A DNA stretch of 32,260 bases from a bacterium (GTDB lineage: Bacteria; Thermosulfidibacterota; Thermosulfidibacteria; Thermosulfidibacterales; Thermosulfidibacteraceae). This document shows, in pieces, positions 7,721-15,699 of this stretch. Each line of letters begins with the position of its first letter. Position 1 is the first letter of the stretch. The notes beneath the pieces are model-generated. The model saw only the letters and a program-made list of their open reading frames with translations, was not told the DNA's origin and did not search any database. The stretch lies in the NCBI GenBank assembly GCA_027033775.1, contig JALVKL010000135.1:1-32260 (forward strand). Direction: 5' to 3'. Position numbers and translations under genes: made by a program.

Positions 7721-7730
7721 ATTAACAATG
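7705..7730. promoter_or_regulatory. Inverted repeat around the thioesterase -10 box (candidate operator)
   Basis: CATTGTT (7705-7711) and AACAATG (7724-7730) are a perfect 7-bp inverted repeat with a 12-nt gap that contains TATAAT. The placement would suit repression of the thioesterase promoter. The regulator is unknown. Confidence 0.4.
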
Positions 7731-7760
7731 TTTATTTTCATAAAAATTGAGGAGGAAAAA

Positions 7761-8219
7761 ATGGATAAAAACAGGTGGGTGAGGGAACTTGAAGAAATTT
7801 ACAGAAAAGCTCCTATCAGTAAAACCTTGAATAGTGAAATATGGTTTGACGAAGATTTTAGGGCTCATTTTAAGGTAAATTTTACCCCCTCTTTATGTCA
7901 CGCACTGTTGGATTATCATGGAGGAATAATTGCTGCCCTTATAGACAATGCTATATGGTTTACCGCTTCTGCTTGCTATCCCAGGATATGGATTACCACA
8001 TCCGAGTTCCATACTTATATAGTGGGTGCTCCTGAGGGAAAGAGTATTTTTTCAGAAGGGTGGATGATCCACAAAGGCAAGAGAACAGCTGTTGCTAAGG
8101 CAAAGGTTAAAACCGAAGATGGAAAGCTTGTAGCCTTTGGAACTGGAACATTGATTGTTCTTCCCCATATCGAATTCTCATTGGAAAAGGTGAAAGATAG
8201 GCTAAAGTCTTTAAAGTGA
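7761..8219 (+). CDS. PaaI-type hotdog-fold acyl-CoA thioesterase
   Basis: The 152-aa protein contains DYHGGIIAALIDNAIWFTA, the HGG...D signature of PaaI/YdiI-type hotdog thioesterases (His53, Asp62), followed by the typical strand pattern EFHTYIVGAPEGKSIFSEGWMIHKGKRTAVAKAKV. Such enzymes hydrolyse acyl- or aroyl-CoA to the free acid and CoA, often rescuing CoA from stalled aromatic intermediates. The tracked start at 7707 is an upstream extension; ATG 7761 has GAGGAGG at ideal spacing. It sits alone on the plus strand between two leftward CoA-transferase pairs, which suggests that it acts on the same CoA esters. A GC-rich hairpin follows it. Confidence 0.87.
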   Translation: MDKNRWVRELEEIYRKAPISKTLNSEIWFDEDFRAHFKVNFTPSLCHALLDYHGGIIAALIDNAIWFTASACYPRIWITTSEFHTYIVGAPEGKSIFSEGWMIHKGKRTAVAKAKVKTEDGKLVAFGTGTLIVLPHIEFSLEKVKDRLKSLK

Positions 8220-8220
8220 A

Positions 8221-8246
8221 GAGGGGGAGTGGTGTATCTCCCCCTT
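8221..8246. terminator. GC-rich hairpin between convergent thioesterase and CoA-transferase pair 2
   Basis: AGGGGGAG (8222-8229) pairs with CTCCCCCT (8238-8245) around an 8-nt loop, with a possible further G-T pair. It lies between the stop at 8219 and the stop at 8251, so it could end both transcripts. No long T-run follows on either strand, so efficiency is uncertain. Confidence 0.65.
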
Positions 8247-8250
8247 AATG

Positions 8251-9582
8251 TCAAATTATGCCTTTTTCTTTTAGCCGTTTAAGTTTCGCAGGCCCAAGTC
8301 CAAGAAGTTTCTTATAAACAAACACGTTATCAGCTCCAATGGGACGGGCACACCACTTTAGTCTCGCGGGAGTTTCTGTCATTTTGTTAGCTGCAGGTGC
8401 CTGAACCAGAAGCTCTCCATAATAGGGGTCTTTCACCTTCTGGAAGGTGCCCCTAATCCACCAGTGTTCTTCCTTTATAGTATCCGAAGGTTTGTTCACT
8501 TTAGCCGTTGCCACCACTCCCACAGCATCAGGAGCAAGATTGGCTTTCATCACTTTTTCTTCCAGCTCTTTAGAGGTGAGATGTTTTGACCACTCCTCTA
8601 TTGCTTGATGTATCTTAGGCTGATTCTCTGGATTGAGCCTATCAAATATAGTGGGAAACTTATCTTTAAGTTCAGGTTTTTCCATAATGTTGCATAAATG
8701 AGCCCAGTTCACATCAGAAAATCCCGATATGAAACAGACCCCATCCTTGGTCCTGACGAAGGTATAGGGAAATACAGCTGAGTCGTAGGCACCAACCCTT
8801 CCCCTCAATCTTCCAGATTGATGATACCACTGGATATGATAATCACAGTATTTAGCTTCTGCTTCTGGGGGAGCCACATCTATAAACTGACCTTTTCCAG
8901 ATTTCATTCTCCATATTAAAGCTGTTATTATACCAAAGGCTGCCCAACAGCCTCCAGCATACCAGCCCATCCAGTTTCCTTCCTTTGTGGGTACTTTTAC
9001 CTCTTCAGGAACATCTGGATCATCAGGCTCACCAGTAATGGCCATGATGCCAGATCTTGCTTGGTCTATGAGATCGTAATCTGGTTTTTTGTAATTTTTT
9101 TCCGCTTCAGGACCAAACTGACCATATGTGTGTATAGCACAGTATATAAGTTTGGGATTGATCTCCTTTAGCTGTCTGTAGCCTATTCCCATGGAATCAA
9201 ATTCGCCAGGTTTAGCCGTTTCTATGATAACATCTGCATATGTAGCCAGTTCCTTGAATATTTCCCTTCCTTCTTCAGTTTTTAGGTTAAGTGTTATGTG
9301 GTATTTGTTTCTTCCTTCCACAAGATACGCCAACCCAGCATCCTTTACCATCATCCCATAGGGCGTCATCTTTCTGGCTATATCACCTTCTGGAGGCTCT
9401 ATCTTAATGGTGAAGGCTCCGAATTCTGCAAGTATTGATGATGCAAACAATCCAGCGTAATTTCCATAACTTGCATCTATTACAACTATATCGTCTAAGG
9501 CTTCTGGTTTTCTCCATGCGTCTTGTGGATTATCTTTTTCCTTTATCCACTCTTCCCAGGGAATCTGTTTTTCATCTACCAT
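8251..9582 (-). CDS. Family III CoA-transferase, subunit lacking the catalytic Asp (pair 2)
   Basis: This 443-aa CaiB/BaiF-family protein is a close paralogue of the gene at 4907-6238: both share PEALDDI..IDASY/VSY, RNKYHITLNL, GIGYRQLKE.NPKLIYCAI.TYGQFGP and a similar C-terminal half with EEHWWIRGTF/TENWWIRGTF. It too has GNWMGWYAGG, so Trp207 (codon 8962-8964) replaces the catalytic Asp. It is the second gene of pair 2, 21 nt after its partner, with GGGGGTG as ribosome site. It is probably the non-catalytic subunit of a heteromeric CoA-transferase. Whether it fixes the acid substrate is inference. Confidence 0.88.
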   Translation of the reverse strand: MVDEKQIPWEEWIKEKDNPQDAWRKPEALDDIVVIDASYGNYAGLFASSILAEFGAFTIKIEPPEGDIARKMTPYGMMVKDAGLAYLVEGRNKYHITLNLKTEEGREIFKELATYADVIIETAKPGEFDSMGIGYRQLKEINPKLIYCAIHTYGQFGPEAEKNYKKPDYDLIDQARSGIMAITGEPDDPDVPEEVKVPTKEGNWMGWYAGGCWAAFGIITALIWRMKSGKGQFIDVAPPEAEAKYCDYHIQWYHQSGRLRGRVGAYDSAVFPYTFVRTKDGVCFISGFSDVNWAHLCNIMEKPELKDKFPTIFDRLNPENQPKIHQAIEEWSKHLTSKELEEKVMKANLAPDAVGVVATAKVNKPSDTIKEEHWWIRGTFQKVKDPYYGELLVQAPAANKMTETPARLKWCARPIGADNVFVYKKLLGLGPAKLKRLKEKGII

Positions 9583-9603
9583 TTTGTCACCCCCGCTTTT
9601 ATT

Positions 9604-10941
9604 TTAAGGATAAAATGTTCCTGTTTTGCCGTCCCAATCATCAGGCGGTTTAGCTCCAACTCTGTCTCCCCATTTTCCAATGGTGCCGTCTTCCTCCAAG
9701 GCCTTTAACTCTTCTTCTGTAAGCCCCAGTATCCTTATAAACACATGCTCGTTATCTATACCCACTGGTCTCGCACACCATTTCTGCCTTCCAGGGGTCT
9801 CACTCATCTTGGGAGCAGAACCCCATTCCACCATTTTTCCGTATATAGGATCATCAACCTCAACCACGGCTCCCCTTGCTCTCCAGTGTTCGCTGTAGTA
9901 TTGATCCCTTGCATCAAGAACAGGGGAAGCGGCAAATCCATACTCTGCTCCCAAATCATCTATCTCTTTTATGGTCTTGTCCTTAGCCCATTCTGCTATT
10001 ATGGATAGAAGTTCCTTAGCGTTTTCATCCTTTAGTCTTTCGAGGGGATCTTTGAATCTTGGATCATCGGCAAGCTCAGGCTTCTCCATGGCTTCACAAA
10101 GTCCCCTGAACTCCTCTTCTGTAAAGGCTGCTATTGCAATGAATCCATCTTTGCATTTGAACAAATCAGAAGGGCAAATGGCAAGGTCTCTGTTGCCTGT
10201 TTGAGGTCTATCCTTTCCTGTAAGATGTAAGTACACCCATGTCCAATCAAGCCATCTCATAAGGTTTTCTCCTTGTGAGAACTCTATATACTGCCCTTTT
10301 CCTGTCTTCTCTCTGTAATACAAGGCTGCTAAAACTGCCACTGTGGACATACATCCACCTGTGAAATCGCCTATCCAAACCCCTGCTTTCAGTGGCATTC
10401 TGCCCGGAAATCCTGATATGGTCATAAGTCCCGAAACCGATTGTGCTATAGCATCGTAGGAGGGTCTACCATGGGCGTAAGGTCCCCACTGTCCAAATCC
10501 ATTATTGGCAAGATAGATTATTTTGGGGTTAACCTCTTTAAGCTGTCTGTAGCCAATGCCCCATTTGTCCATGGTGCCTGCTCTCAGATTTTCCACCACC
10601 ACATCCGACTTTTTGGCAAGCTCTATAAAAAGCTCCTTTCCCTTAGGGGTTCTTACATCAAGCCCTATGTGGTATTTGTTATGATTTTGTTCTTGAAATG
10701 CGGGGGATATATTTTTCCAGAAGAATCCATAGGGGGTGACGTATCTCATAGTATCTCCCATACCAGGTAGCTCCACCTTTATCACTTCTGCTCCAAATTC
10801 TCCCAGCCAGTCAGGAACTACAGGACCAAATATTAAGGTACAAAGCTCAAGTACCCGAATGCCTTTTAAGGCTTCTGGTTTCAAAAAGACTTTTGAGGGG
10901 TCAAGCTCACACTTTGCCCATTCAAAAAACTCCCTGTTCAT
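9604..10941 (-). CDS. Family III CoA-transferase, catalytic subunit (pair 2)
   Basis: The 445-aa protein parallels the pair-1 catalytic subunit almost segment for segment ([83 protein letters not shown], and the C-terminal [21 protein letters not shown]). Asp192 in KAGVWIGDFTGGCMS (codon 10366-10368) is the expected nucleophile. ATG 10941 follows AGGAGG, and a near-consensus promoter lies upstream. It and the 443-aa gene at 8251 form one transcription unit ending in the hairpin near 8230. It transfers CoA between carboxylic acids; the partner acids are unknown. It is divergent from the MarR gene, which may control it. Confidence 0.9.
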   Translation of the reverse strand: MNREFFEWAKCELDPSKVFLKPEALKGIRVLELCTLIFGPVVPDWLGEFGAEVIKVELPGMGDTMRYVTPYGFFWKNISPAFQEQNHNKYHIGLDVRTPKGKELFIELAKKSDVVVENLRAGTMDKWGIGYRQLKEVNPKIIYLANNGFGQWGPYAHGRPSYDAIAQSVSGLMTISGFPGRMPLKAGVWIGDFTGGCMSTVAVLAALYYREKTGKGQYIEFSQGENLMRWLDWTWVYLHLTGKDRPQTGNRDLAICPSDLFKCKDGFIAIAAFTEEEFRGLCEAMEKPELADDPRFKDPLERLKDENAKELLSIIAEWAKDKTIKEIDDLGAEYGFAASPVLDARDQYYSEHWRARGAVVEVDDPIYGKMVEWGSAPKMSETPGRQKWCARPVGIDNEHVFIRILGLTEEELKALEEDGTIGKWGDRVGAKPPDDWDGKTGTFYP

Positions 10942-10984
10942 TTTGTACCTCCTGATGTTTTAGAAAAGACATTTTCAAACTGAA

Positions 10985-11013
10985 TTTATAAAAGACACGG
11001 TGGTGAAAGTCAA
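10985..11013 (-). promoter_or_regulatory. Promoter of CoA-transferase pair 2
   Basis: On the minus strand TTGACT (11013-11008) and TATAAA (10990-10985) are separated by exactly 17 nt, a near-consensus sigma70-type promoter about 45 nt ahead of ATG 10941. Confidence 0.7.
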
Positions 11014-11024
11014 GCAGAATTACG

Positions 11025-11047
11025 CTACAACGCCAAGGTTATTGTAG
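11025..11047. promoter_or_regulatory. Inverted repeat between divergent CoA-transferase and MarR promoters
   Basis: CTACAA (11025-11030) and TTGTAG (11042-11047) form a 6-11-6 inverted repeat lying between the two divergent -35 elements. It is a candidate operator for the neighbouring MarR protein. Confidence 0.35.
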
Positions 11048-11052
11048 TGATG

Positions 11053-11081
11053 TTGCTTTTGTTATAAAAGTGTTTTATTAA
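11053..11081 (+). promoter_or_regulatory. Candidate promoter of the MarR gene
   Basis: TTGCTT (11053-11058), a 17-nt spacer, and TATTAA (11076-11081). The spacer holds a small inverted repeat, CTTTT-GTTAT-AAAAG, at 11056-11070. Confidence 0.45.
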
Positions 11082-11110
11082 AGATTGAAAGACTGGATAA
11101 GGAGAAAGAT

Positions 11111-11539
11111 ATGAGCAATAACGTGAATGATATTGTTGAGGGAATGGGGAGAGTGAGGCCATATTTCAGAAAGCTGTTCTCCATTGCCACGGATTTATCA
11201 GACGCTGAAATACTTATTTTATCTCTTCTTAAAAGCAGGGATGGAAAAAAGATTTCCATGTCAGCCCTTTACCATGAACTCCATCCCATAAAACCCAGCA
11301 AGCTTACACAGATAACAAACAAGATGGAGGACAAAGGGTTTATTAAAAAGATAAGGAGCAAAAAGGACAGAAGGAAGGTTGAGATTCACCTAACAGATAA
11401 AGGGAGGAAGGCCTTAGAAAAGTATGAAAAATCCGTTTCGGATCTGTTAAAACCTCTGGTTGAAGATTTGGATGAAAGGGAAGCCCAGATACTGGATCGT
11501 TCCTTTGATATATGGATAAAGATTCTCTCCAAACTGTGA
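11111..11539 (+). CDS. MarR-family transcriptional regulator
   Basis: The 142-aa protein has the MarR winged-helix layout: an N-terminal dimerisation helix, the recognition helix region KISMSALYHELHPIKPSKLTQITNKMEDKGFI, the wing SKKDRRKVEIHLTDKGRKAL, and a C-terminal dimerisation helix. MarR proteins bind DNA as dimers and are usually released by small aromatic or lipophilic acids, which would fit both neighbours: CoA-transferases on one side and efflux genes on the other. AAGGAG precedes the ATG at suitable spacing. It is divergent from CoA-transferase pair 2 and ends just before the TetR promoter, so it may be transcribed separately from the efflux operon. Its targets are inferred from position only. 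Confidence 0.88.
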   Translation: MSNNVNDIVEGMGRVRPYFRKLFSIATDLSDAEILILSLLKSRDGKKISMSALYHELHPIKPSKLTQITNKMEDKGFIKKIRSKKDRRKVEIHLTDKGRKALEKYEKSVSDLLKPLVEDLDEREAQILDRSFDIWIKILSKL

Positions 11540-11543
11540 GAAT

Positions 11544-11572
11544 TTGACAAATTAGAATCTTACATTTAAATA
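11544..11572 (+). promoter_or_regulatory. Strong promoter of the TetR-efflux operon
   Basis: TTGACA (11544-11549), a 17-nt spacer and TAAATA (11567-11572). The expected transcription start is about 11579, only some 7-8 nt ahead of the TetR ATG. Confidence 0.7.
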
Positions 11573-11581
11573 ACCAGTTAT
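11570..11581. promoter_or_regulatory. Palindrome at the TetR transcription start (candidate auto-operator)
   Basis: ATAAC-CA-GTTAT is a 5-2-5 inverted repeat overlapping the -10 box and the predicted +1. This is a typical place for TetR autorepression, but the repeat is short and AT-rich. Confidence 0.35.
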
Positions 11582-11586
11582 ATAAA

Positions 11587-12183
11587 ATGAGAGTGTCAAA
11601 TACAAAAGAGAGAATTCTTAAAAAATCCTTTAAGATATTTGCTAAAAAGGGATACGAAGGCGCGCGGATAGATGATATAAGTCGGGCTGCTGGTATAAAT
11701 AAAGCCACAATCTACTATTACTTTGAAGGGAAAAGGGAGCTTTATCAGGAAGTTCTCTATTACGAATTGTCAAAGCTCATTCCCAATCTGATAGAAGCTT
11801 TAACGGGAAAGGAGGATCTGTCCGATAAAATAGAGAGGGTGATAGATGTTTATTTTGAATTTTTTAAATCCAACCCAGATGCTTTAAGGCTACTTTTGAG
11901 AGAGATAGCTTCAGGGGCCAGATATCTGAAGGACATTCTTAAAAGAATTGCCCAAGAGCAAGAGTTTATAAAGAAGGGGGGAGCTCCTGCATATTTTGAG
12001 AAGTGGATAAAAGATAAGGAGGTTGATCCTTTAAATGTGTGGTTAAATATTGTGGGTATGAGCATAATACATTTTATAGCCTATCCGTTTATAGAGGTGT
12101 TTTACAATATAGAGATGGACGAAGAATTTCTTGAAAATAGAAAAAAGAGCATCCTTGCCTTTGTAGAGAGGTTTTTTAAATGA
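11587..12183 (+). CDS. TetR/AcrR-family transcriptional regulator
   Basis: The 198-aa protein has the N-terminal TetR DNA-binding domain: TKERILKKSFKIFAKKGYEGARIDDISRAAGINKATIYYYFEGKRELY. The helical C-terminal ligand domain is typical in size. TetR proteins commonly repress an adjacent exporter and respond to its substrate. It is the first gene of the efflux operon, and its ATGA stop/start overlap with the TolC-type gene gives translational coupling. No Shine-Dalgarno sequence precedes ATG 11587, and the promoter -10 box ends only 14 nt upstream, so the transcript may be nearly leaderless. There is no in-frame alternative start with a better ribosome site before the HTH. Confidence 0.9.
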   Translation: MRVSNTKERILKKSFKIFAKKGYEGARIDDISRAAGINKATIYYYFEGKRELYQEVLYYELSKLIPNLIEALTGKEDLSDKIERVIDVYFEFFKSNPDALRLLLREIASGARYLKDILKRIAQEQEFIKKGGAPAYFEKWIKDKEVDPLNVWLNIVGMSIIHFIAYPFIEVFYNIEMDEEFLENRKKSILAFVERFFK

Positions 12184-13520
12184 GAAAAGCCTTTCTGGTT
12201 TTTCTCCTCATCTTTATTCCATTAACAGTATTGGCAAAGCGGCTGACTTTGCAAGATGCTGTGAAGTTGGCTTTAAAGAGAAATCCTACTTATAAAGCCG
12301 CTCATTATGTATACCTTGCCTCTAAAGAAAAAGAGAGAGAGGCTTGGAGTCAAAGGTTTTTCACCCTCTCTTTCAATTATAGGTATACAAGATTAAATGA
12401 AGAGCCACATGTTAGATTGAGGCCTGTGAAGATACCTCCTCTTTTTCCAGGGATGCAGCCTGTAACCATAAGACCTGGAAGCGTTGTTACATCTAGGCAG
12501 AATGTTTACCAATATAAATTCGTTTTCTTTCAACCTCTTTTTACCGGGGGGCAGTTGAGTACCTCATACGAAATAGCGAAATTGGGAGTTGATGTGGAGA
12601 GGCTAAAGGAGGAAGAGGCCCGTTTGGATCTCATATTTAAAGTTAAACAGGCTTATTTGAACGCTCTTAAAGCAGAAAAAATAAAGAAGGTGGCTGAGGA
12701 GACAGTTAAGAGTTTGGAATCCCATTATAGGGATGCTAAGAATTTTTATAAACAGGGTATAACCCCAAAGGTTGATCTTTTAAGGGCAGAAGTTGCTCTA
12801 TCTAAAGCAAAACAGGCCTTGGTTGATGCTGATTCGGTTTACAAGATAGCCCTTTCTTCTTTACTTATTTTGTTAAGGGAGAATGTTAATAGCGATGTTG
12901 AGTTAGAAGATGTGTTTAACTACAAACCTTTCGGACTCACCTTTGAGGAGTGTTTAGAAAAGGCTTTAAATAAAAGGCCTATTATTTCTGCCGTGAAAAG
13001 GCAGGTAGAGATCTACAGAAAAAATATAGCCTTAGCTAAAAGCGGTTATTTTCCTAAAATATATCTTACTGCAGAGTATAGAAAACAGGGAAACACCCCT
13101 GATTGCACCGGTGATGGACTGAGGGATGCGGAACAATGGTCTATAACAGGGATATTTGACTGGAAGTTTTTTGAGTGGGGAAGAACTATACATCAAGTTA
13201 AACAGGCAAAATACAACTATCTCAAGGCTTTAGAGTTTGAAAAGAGTGTTGTGGATAAGGTGACTTTGGAGGTGAGGGAGGCTTATCTTAAGCTCAAATC
13301 GGCGAAGGCAAAGATAGAGGTTGCCAGAAAAGAGGTAGCAGAAGCTGAGGAAAATCTGAGGGATACAAGGGAAAGGTACAAAGAGCAGATTGATACCTCC
13401 ACAGATGTTATAGATGCTCAGGCATTTTTTACTGGAGCAAGGATGAGGTATTATACGGCGCTTTACGATTATCTTGTAGCTTATGCTAGGCTTGTGAGAA
13501 CAATGGGAGAGGAGAATTGA
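12180..13520 (+). CDS. TolC-type outer-membrane efflux protein
   Basis: The 446-aa protein starts with a signal peptide ([19 protein letters not shown]) and continues [20 protein letters not shown], the usual start of a TolC/OEP protomer. Two OEP repeats follow, each with a beta strand segment ([24 protein letters not shown]) and long helices rich in Ala, Lys and Glu ([69 protein letters not shown]). Trimers form the outer-membrane channel and periplasmic tunnel for tripartite exporters. It overlaps TetR by 4 nt upstream and the EmrA-like gene by 4 nt downstream. It is the only TolC-like gene in the window and may serve both pumps encoded here. Confidence 0.92.
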   Translation: MRKAFLVFLLIFIPLTVLAKRLTLQDAVKLALKRNPTYKAAHYVYLASKEKEREAWSQRFFTLSFNYRYTRLNEEPHVRLRPVKIPPLFPGMQPVTIRPGSVVTSRQNVYQYKFVFFQPLFTGGQLSTSYEIAKLGVDVERLKEEEARLDLIFKVKQAYLNALKAEKIKKVAEETVKSLESHYRDAKNFYKQGITPKVDLLRAEVALSKAKQALVDADSVYKIALSSLLILLRENVNSDVELEDVFNYKPFGLTFEECLEKALNKRPIISAVKRQVEIYRKNIALAKSGYFPKIYLTAEYRKQGNTPDCTGDGLRDAEQWSITGIFDWKFFEWGRTIHQVKQAKYNYLKALEFEKSVVDKVTLEVREAYLKLKSAKAKIEVARKEVAEAEENLRDTRERYKEQIDTSTDVIDAQAFFTGARMRYYTALYDYLVAYARLVRTMGEEN

Positions 13521-14605
13521 AAAGCATTTCCACTAAAAGGTTTATTGTATTTTTCGCCATTGCAATAGTGGCCATTGTAGCCCTTATCAAATTCGGTTTC
13601 TGGCTCTATTACAGATATACCCACGCCATAACAGAGGATGCCTTTATTGAAGCCGATATAATAAATGTTTCTCCCTTAGTGGCTGGGCATATAAAAAAGA
13701 TATATGTTGATGAATCTCAAAAAGTTAAGAAAGGAGAATTGTTATTTGAGATAGACGATAAAGATTACAGAGCTTCTGTAGAGGTTAGAAGGGCTCAATA
13801 TAAGGCAGCTCAAGAGGAGCTTAAGGTTTTGAGGAGAAAGCTTTCTCAAGCTCTTAAAGATTATGAGCTTTCTGAGCTTGTGCTAACTAAAAAGGTGAAG
13901 ATAGCAGAGGCTGCCCTAAAGGAAGCTGAAGCTGCATATGAAAGGGCAAAGAAAGATTATTATAGGTTTCTTTCTTTATATAAGAAGAGGGTGATAGGAA
14001 AACGCAAATTTGATCTTGTAAAGGAGGAGTTTAAAAGAAAAAAAGCCCTATACTTAATAAGAAAAGTTGAGGTTGCTGTAGCCAAAGACAATTTAAAGCA
14101 GTTGGATATAAAACTGGAAAAGATAAAGGAGATTAAAAGAACCATAGAGGCTACAGTTAAAAAGGTTAAAGTTGCCAAAAAGGCTCTTAATGAGGCTTTG
14201 GTGAAGCTCTCTCACACCAAGGTGGTAAGTCCCATTGATGGCATTGTAACCAAAAAATATCTTTTTGAGGGAGACTTTGTTTCTCCTGGTATTCCTGTTC
14301 TTGCCCTTTATGATCCCCAAAAAATTTATGTTATCGCAAACTTGGAAGAGACAAGGTTTAAAGGAGTGGATATAGGCGATCCTGTGGATATAAAAGTGGA
14401 CGCTTATCCAGGGAAGGTTTTTAAAGGCAGAGTTTATAAGATAATAAAAGCAAGTGCTGCAAAATTCGCTTTAATACCAAGAGATGTCACAGCTGGTGAA
14501 TTTACCAAGGTGGTTCAAAGAATACCCATCAAGATAGAGATTGTGGACAAGGACAAAGACAAGCTTATTCCTGGAATGTCTGTTGAAATAGGCATCAAAA
14601 GATGA
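13517..14605 (+). CDS. EmrA-like HlyD-family membrane fusion protein
   Basis: The 362-aa protein has a short cytoplasmic tail, one transmembrane helix (about residues 9-30), then [47 protein letters not shown], the EmrA/HlyD lipoyl-domain pattern. A long Lys/Ala/Glu-rich coiled-coil hairpin (about 80-220), the second lipoyl half (THTKVVSP-like: [28 protein letters not shown]) and a beta-barrel follow. EmrA links an inner-membrane MFS pump of the EmrB type to TolC. Start is TTG 13517, with GGAGAGGAG just upstream and overlap with the TolC stop; there is no nearby ATG. Its likely partner is the MFS gene at 19583, with the ABC genes inserted between. Confidence 0.9.
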   Translation: MKSISTKRFIVFFAIAIVAIVALIKFGFWLYYRYTHAITEDAFIEADIINVSPLVAGHIKKIYVDESQKVKKGELLFEIDDKDYRASVEVRRAQYKAAQEELKVLRRKLSQALKDYELSELVLTKKVKIAEAALKEAEAAYERAKKDYYRFLSLYKKRVIGKRKFDLVKEEFKRKKALYLIRKVEVAVAKDNLKQLDIKLEKIKEIKRTIEATVKKVKVAKKALNEALVKLSHTKVVSPIDGIVTKKYLFEGDFVSPGIPVLALYDPQKIYVIANLEETRFKGVDIGDPVDIKVDAYPGKVFKGRVYKIIKASAAKFALIPRDVTAGEFTKVVQRIPIKIEIVDKDKDKLIPGMSVEIGIKR

Positions 14606-15699
14606 AAAGGCTTTTTCTCTTTGTCTTTCTCATTCTGGTCTCTGTGCTTGTAATAATATCTTTAAAGAGCAGATCAAAAATCCCTAACAATGTGGTTTTA
14701 GGAAGTGGAAGGATAGAGGGAGACGATGTGGAGCTTTCTCCAAAGATAGGAGGTAAGGTGGAAAGGATATTTGTCAAGGAGGGAGACACTGTAAAAAAGG
14801 GAGAAGTGGTTGCACTTATGGAGTTTTCAGAGATAGAGGCAAAGAGGCAACAGGCTGTTAGAGCACTTAGAGCGGCGTCTATAAGGGAAAAAGAGGCTCT
14901 GCTGGATTATCAGCTCACTAAAAAGAAGGTGGAGCTGGAAATATCTAAGGCAAGGGAAGCCTGTGCAGTAGCTCTTTCAGAAAGCAAAAAAGCACTGGCA
15001 AATTACGAAAAGGCAAAGAGGGATTACAAAAGACTTAAAGTCCTTTATGAAAGAAGGGTTATATCCAAGTCCAGATTTGAAGAAGCTGAAAGGGCTTTTG
15101 AGATAGCAAAAGCAGCTTATAAAGCCTCTTTAAGCAGACTGATGATAGCCAAGAGAGACCTTGCTTTAGCTAAATCCAATTTAAAACTGATAAAGATAAA
15201 AAGGAAACTGGTTGAAATAGCCCATGCGGAAAAGGAAAGGGCAAAATACTTCTTAAAAGAGATAGAATCTTTATTAAAAGACACTAAAGTGGTGTCGCCA
15301 ATAGATGGTGTTGTTATAGAAAAGTTGGTGCAAGAGGGGGAGGTAATATCCCGTGGAACTCCCATAGTGGTAGTGATAGATTTGAACTCCCTTTATTTAA
15401 AGATGTTTGTTAATGAAAAAGATATTGGGAAAATTTCAATAGGTATGCCAGCAAGAATTTACACAGATGCTTATCCTGAAAAACCCTTTAAAGCGAAAGT
15501 GTGTTATGTCTCTCAGAGGGCTGAATTCACCCCTAAAGAGGTGGAAACCTTTTCAGAAAGGGTGCATCATGTGTTTGCAGTAAAGCTATGTCCTGAAAGC
15601 AACAAAAATGGACTGCTTAAACCGGGCATGCCCGCCGATGGGGTAATCAAAATAGGAAAAGGTCCATGGTTTAATCCTATAAAAGGGAAAAGGGAATGA
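14602..15699 (+). CDS. YbhG-like HlyD-family membrane fusion protein
   Basis: The 365-aa protein has an N-terminal membrane anchor/signal ([21 protein letters not shown]), then [41 protein letters not shown], typical of the YbhG/HlyD_D23 group. A long coiled-coil hairpin spans about residues 80-215. The second lipoyl half is [35 protein letters not shown], followed by a beta-barrel region ([36 protein letters not shown]). It overlaps the first adaptor by ATGA and the ABC ATPase gene by ATGA. By order it serves the ABC exporter and links it to TolC. It is clearly different in sequence from the EmrA-like adaptor, so this is not a recent duplicate. Confidence 0.9.
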   Translation: MKRLFLFVFLILVSVLVIISLKSRSKIPNNVVLGSGRIEGDDVELSPKIGGKVERIFVKEGDTVKKGEVVALMEFSEIEAKRQQAVRALRAASIREKEALLDYQLTKKKVELEISKAREACAVALSESKKALANYEKAKRDYKRLKVLYERRVISKSRFEEAERAFEIAKAAYKASLSRLMIAKRDLALAKSNLKLIKIKRKLVEIAHAEKERAKYFLKEIESLLKDTKVVSPIDGVVIEKLVQEGEVISRGTPIVVVIDLNSLYLKMFVNEKDIGKISIGMPARIYTDAYPEKPFKAKVCYVSQRAEFTPKEVETFSERVHHVFAVKLCPESNKNGLLKPGMPADGVIKIGKGPWFNPIKGKRE

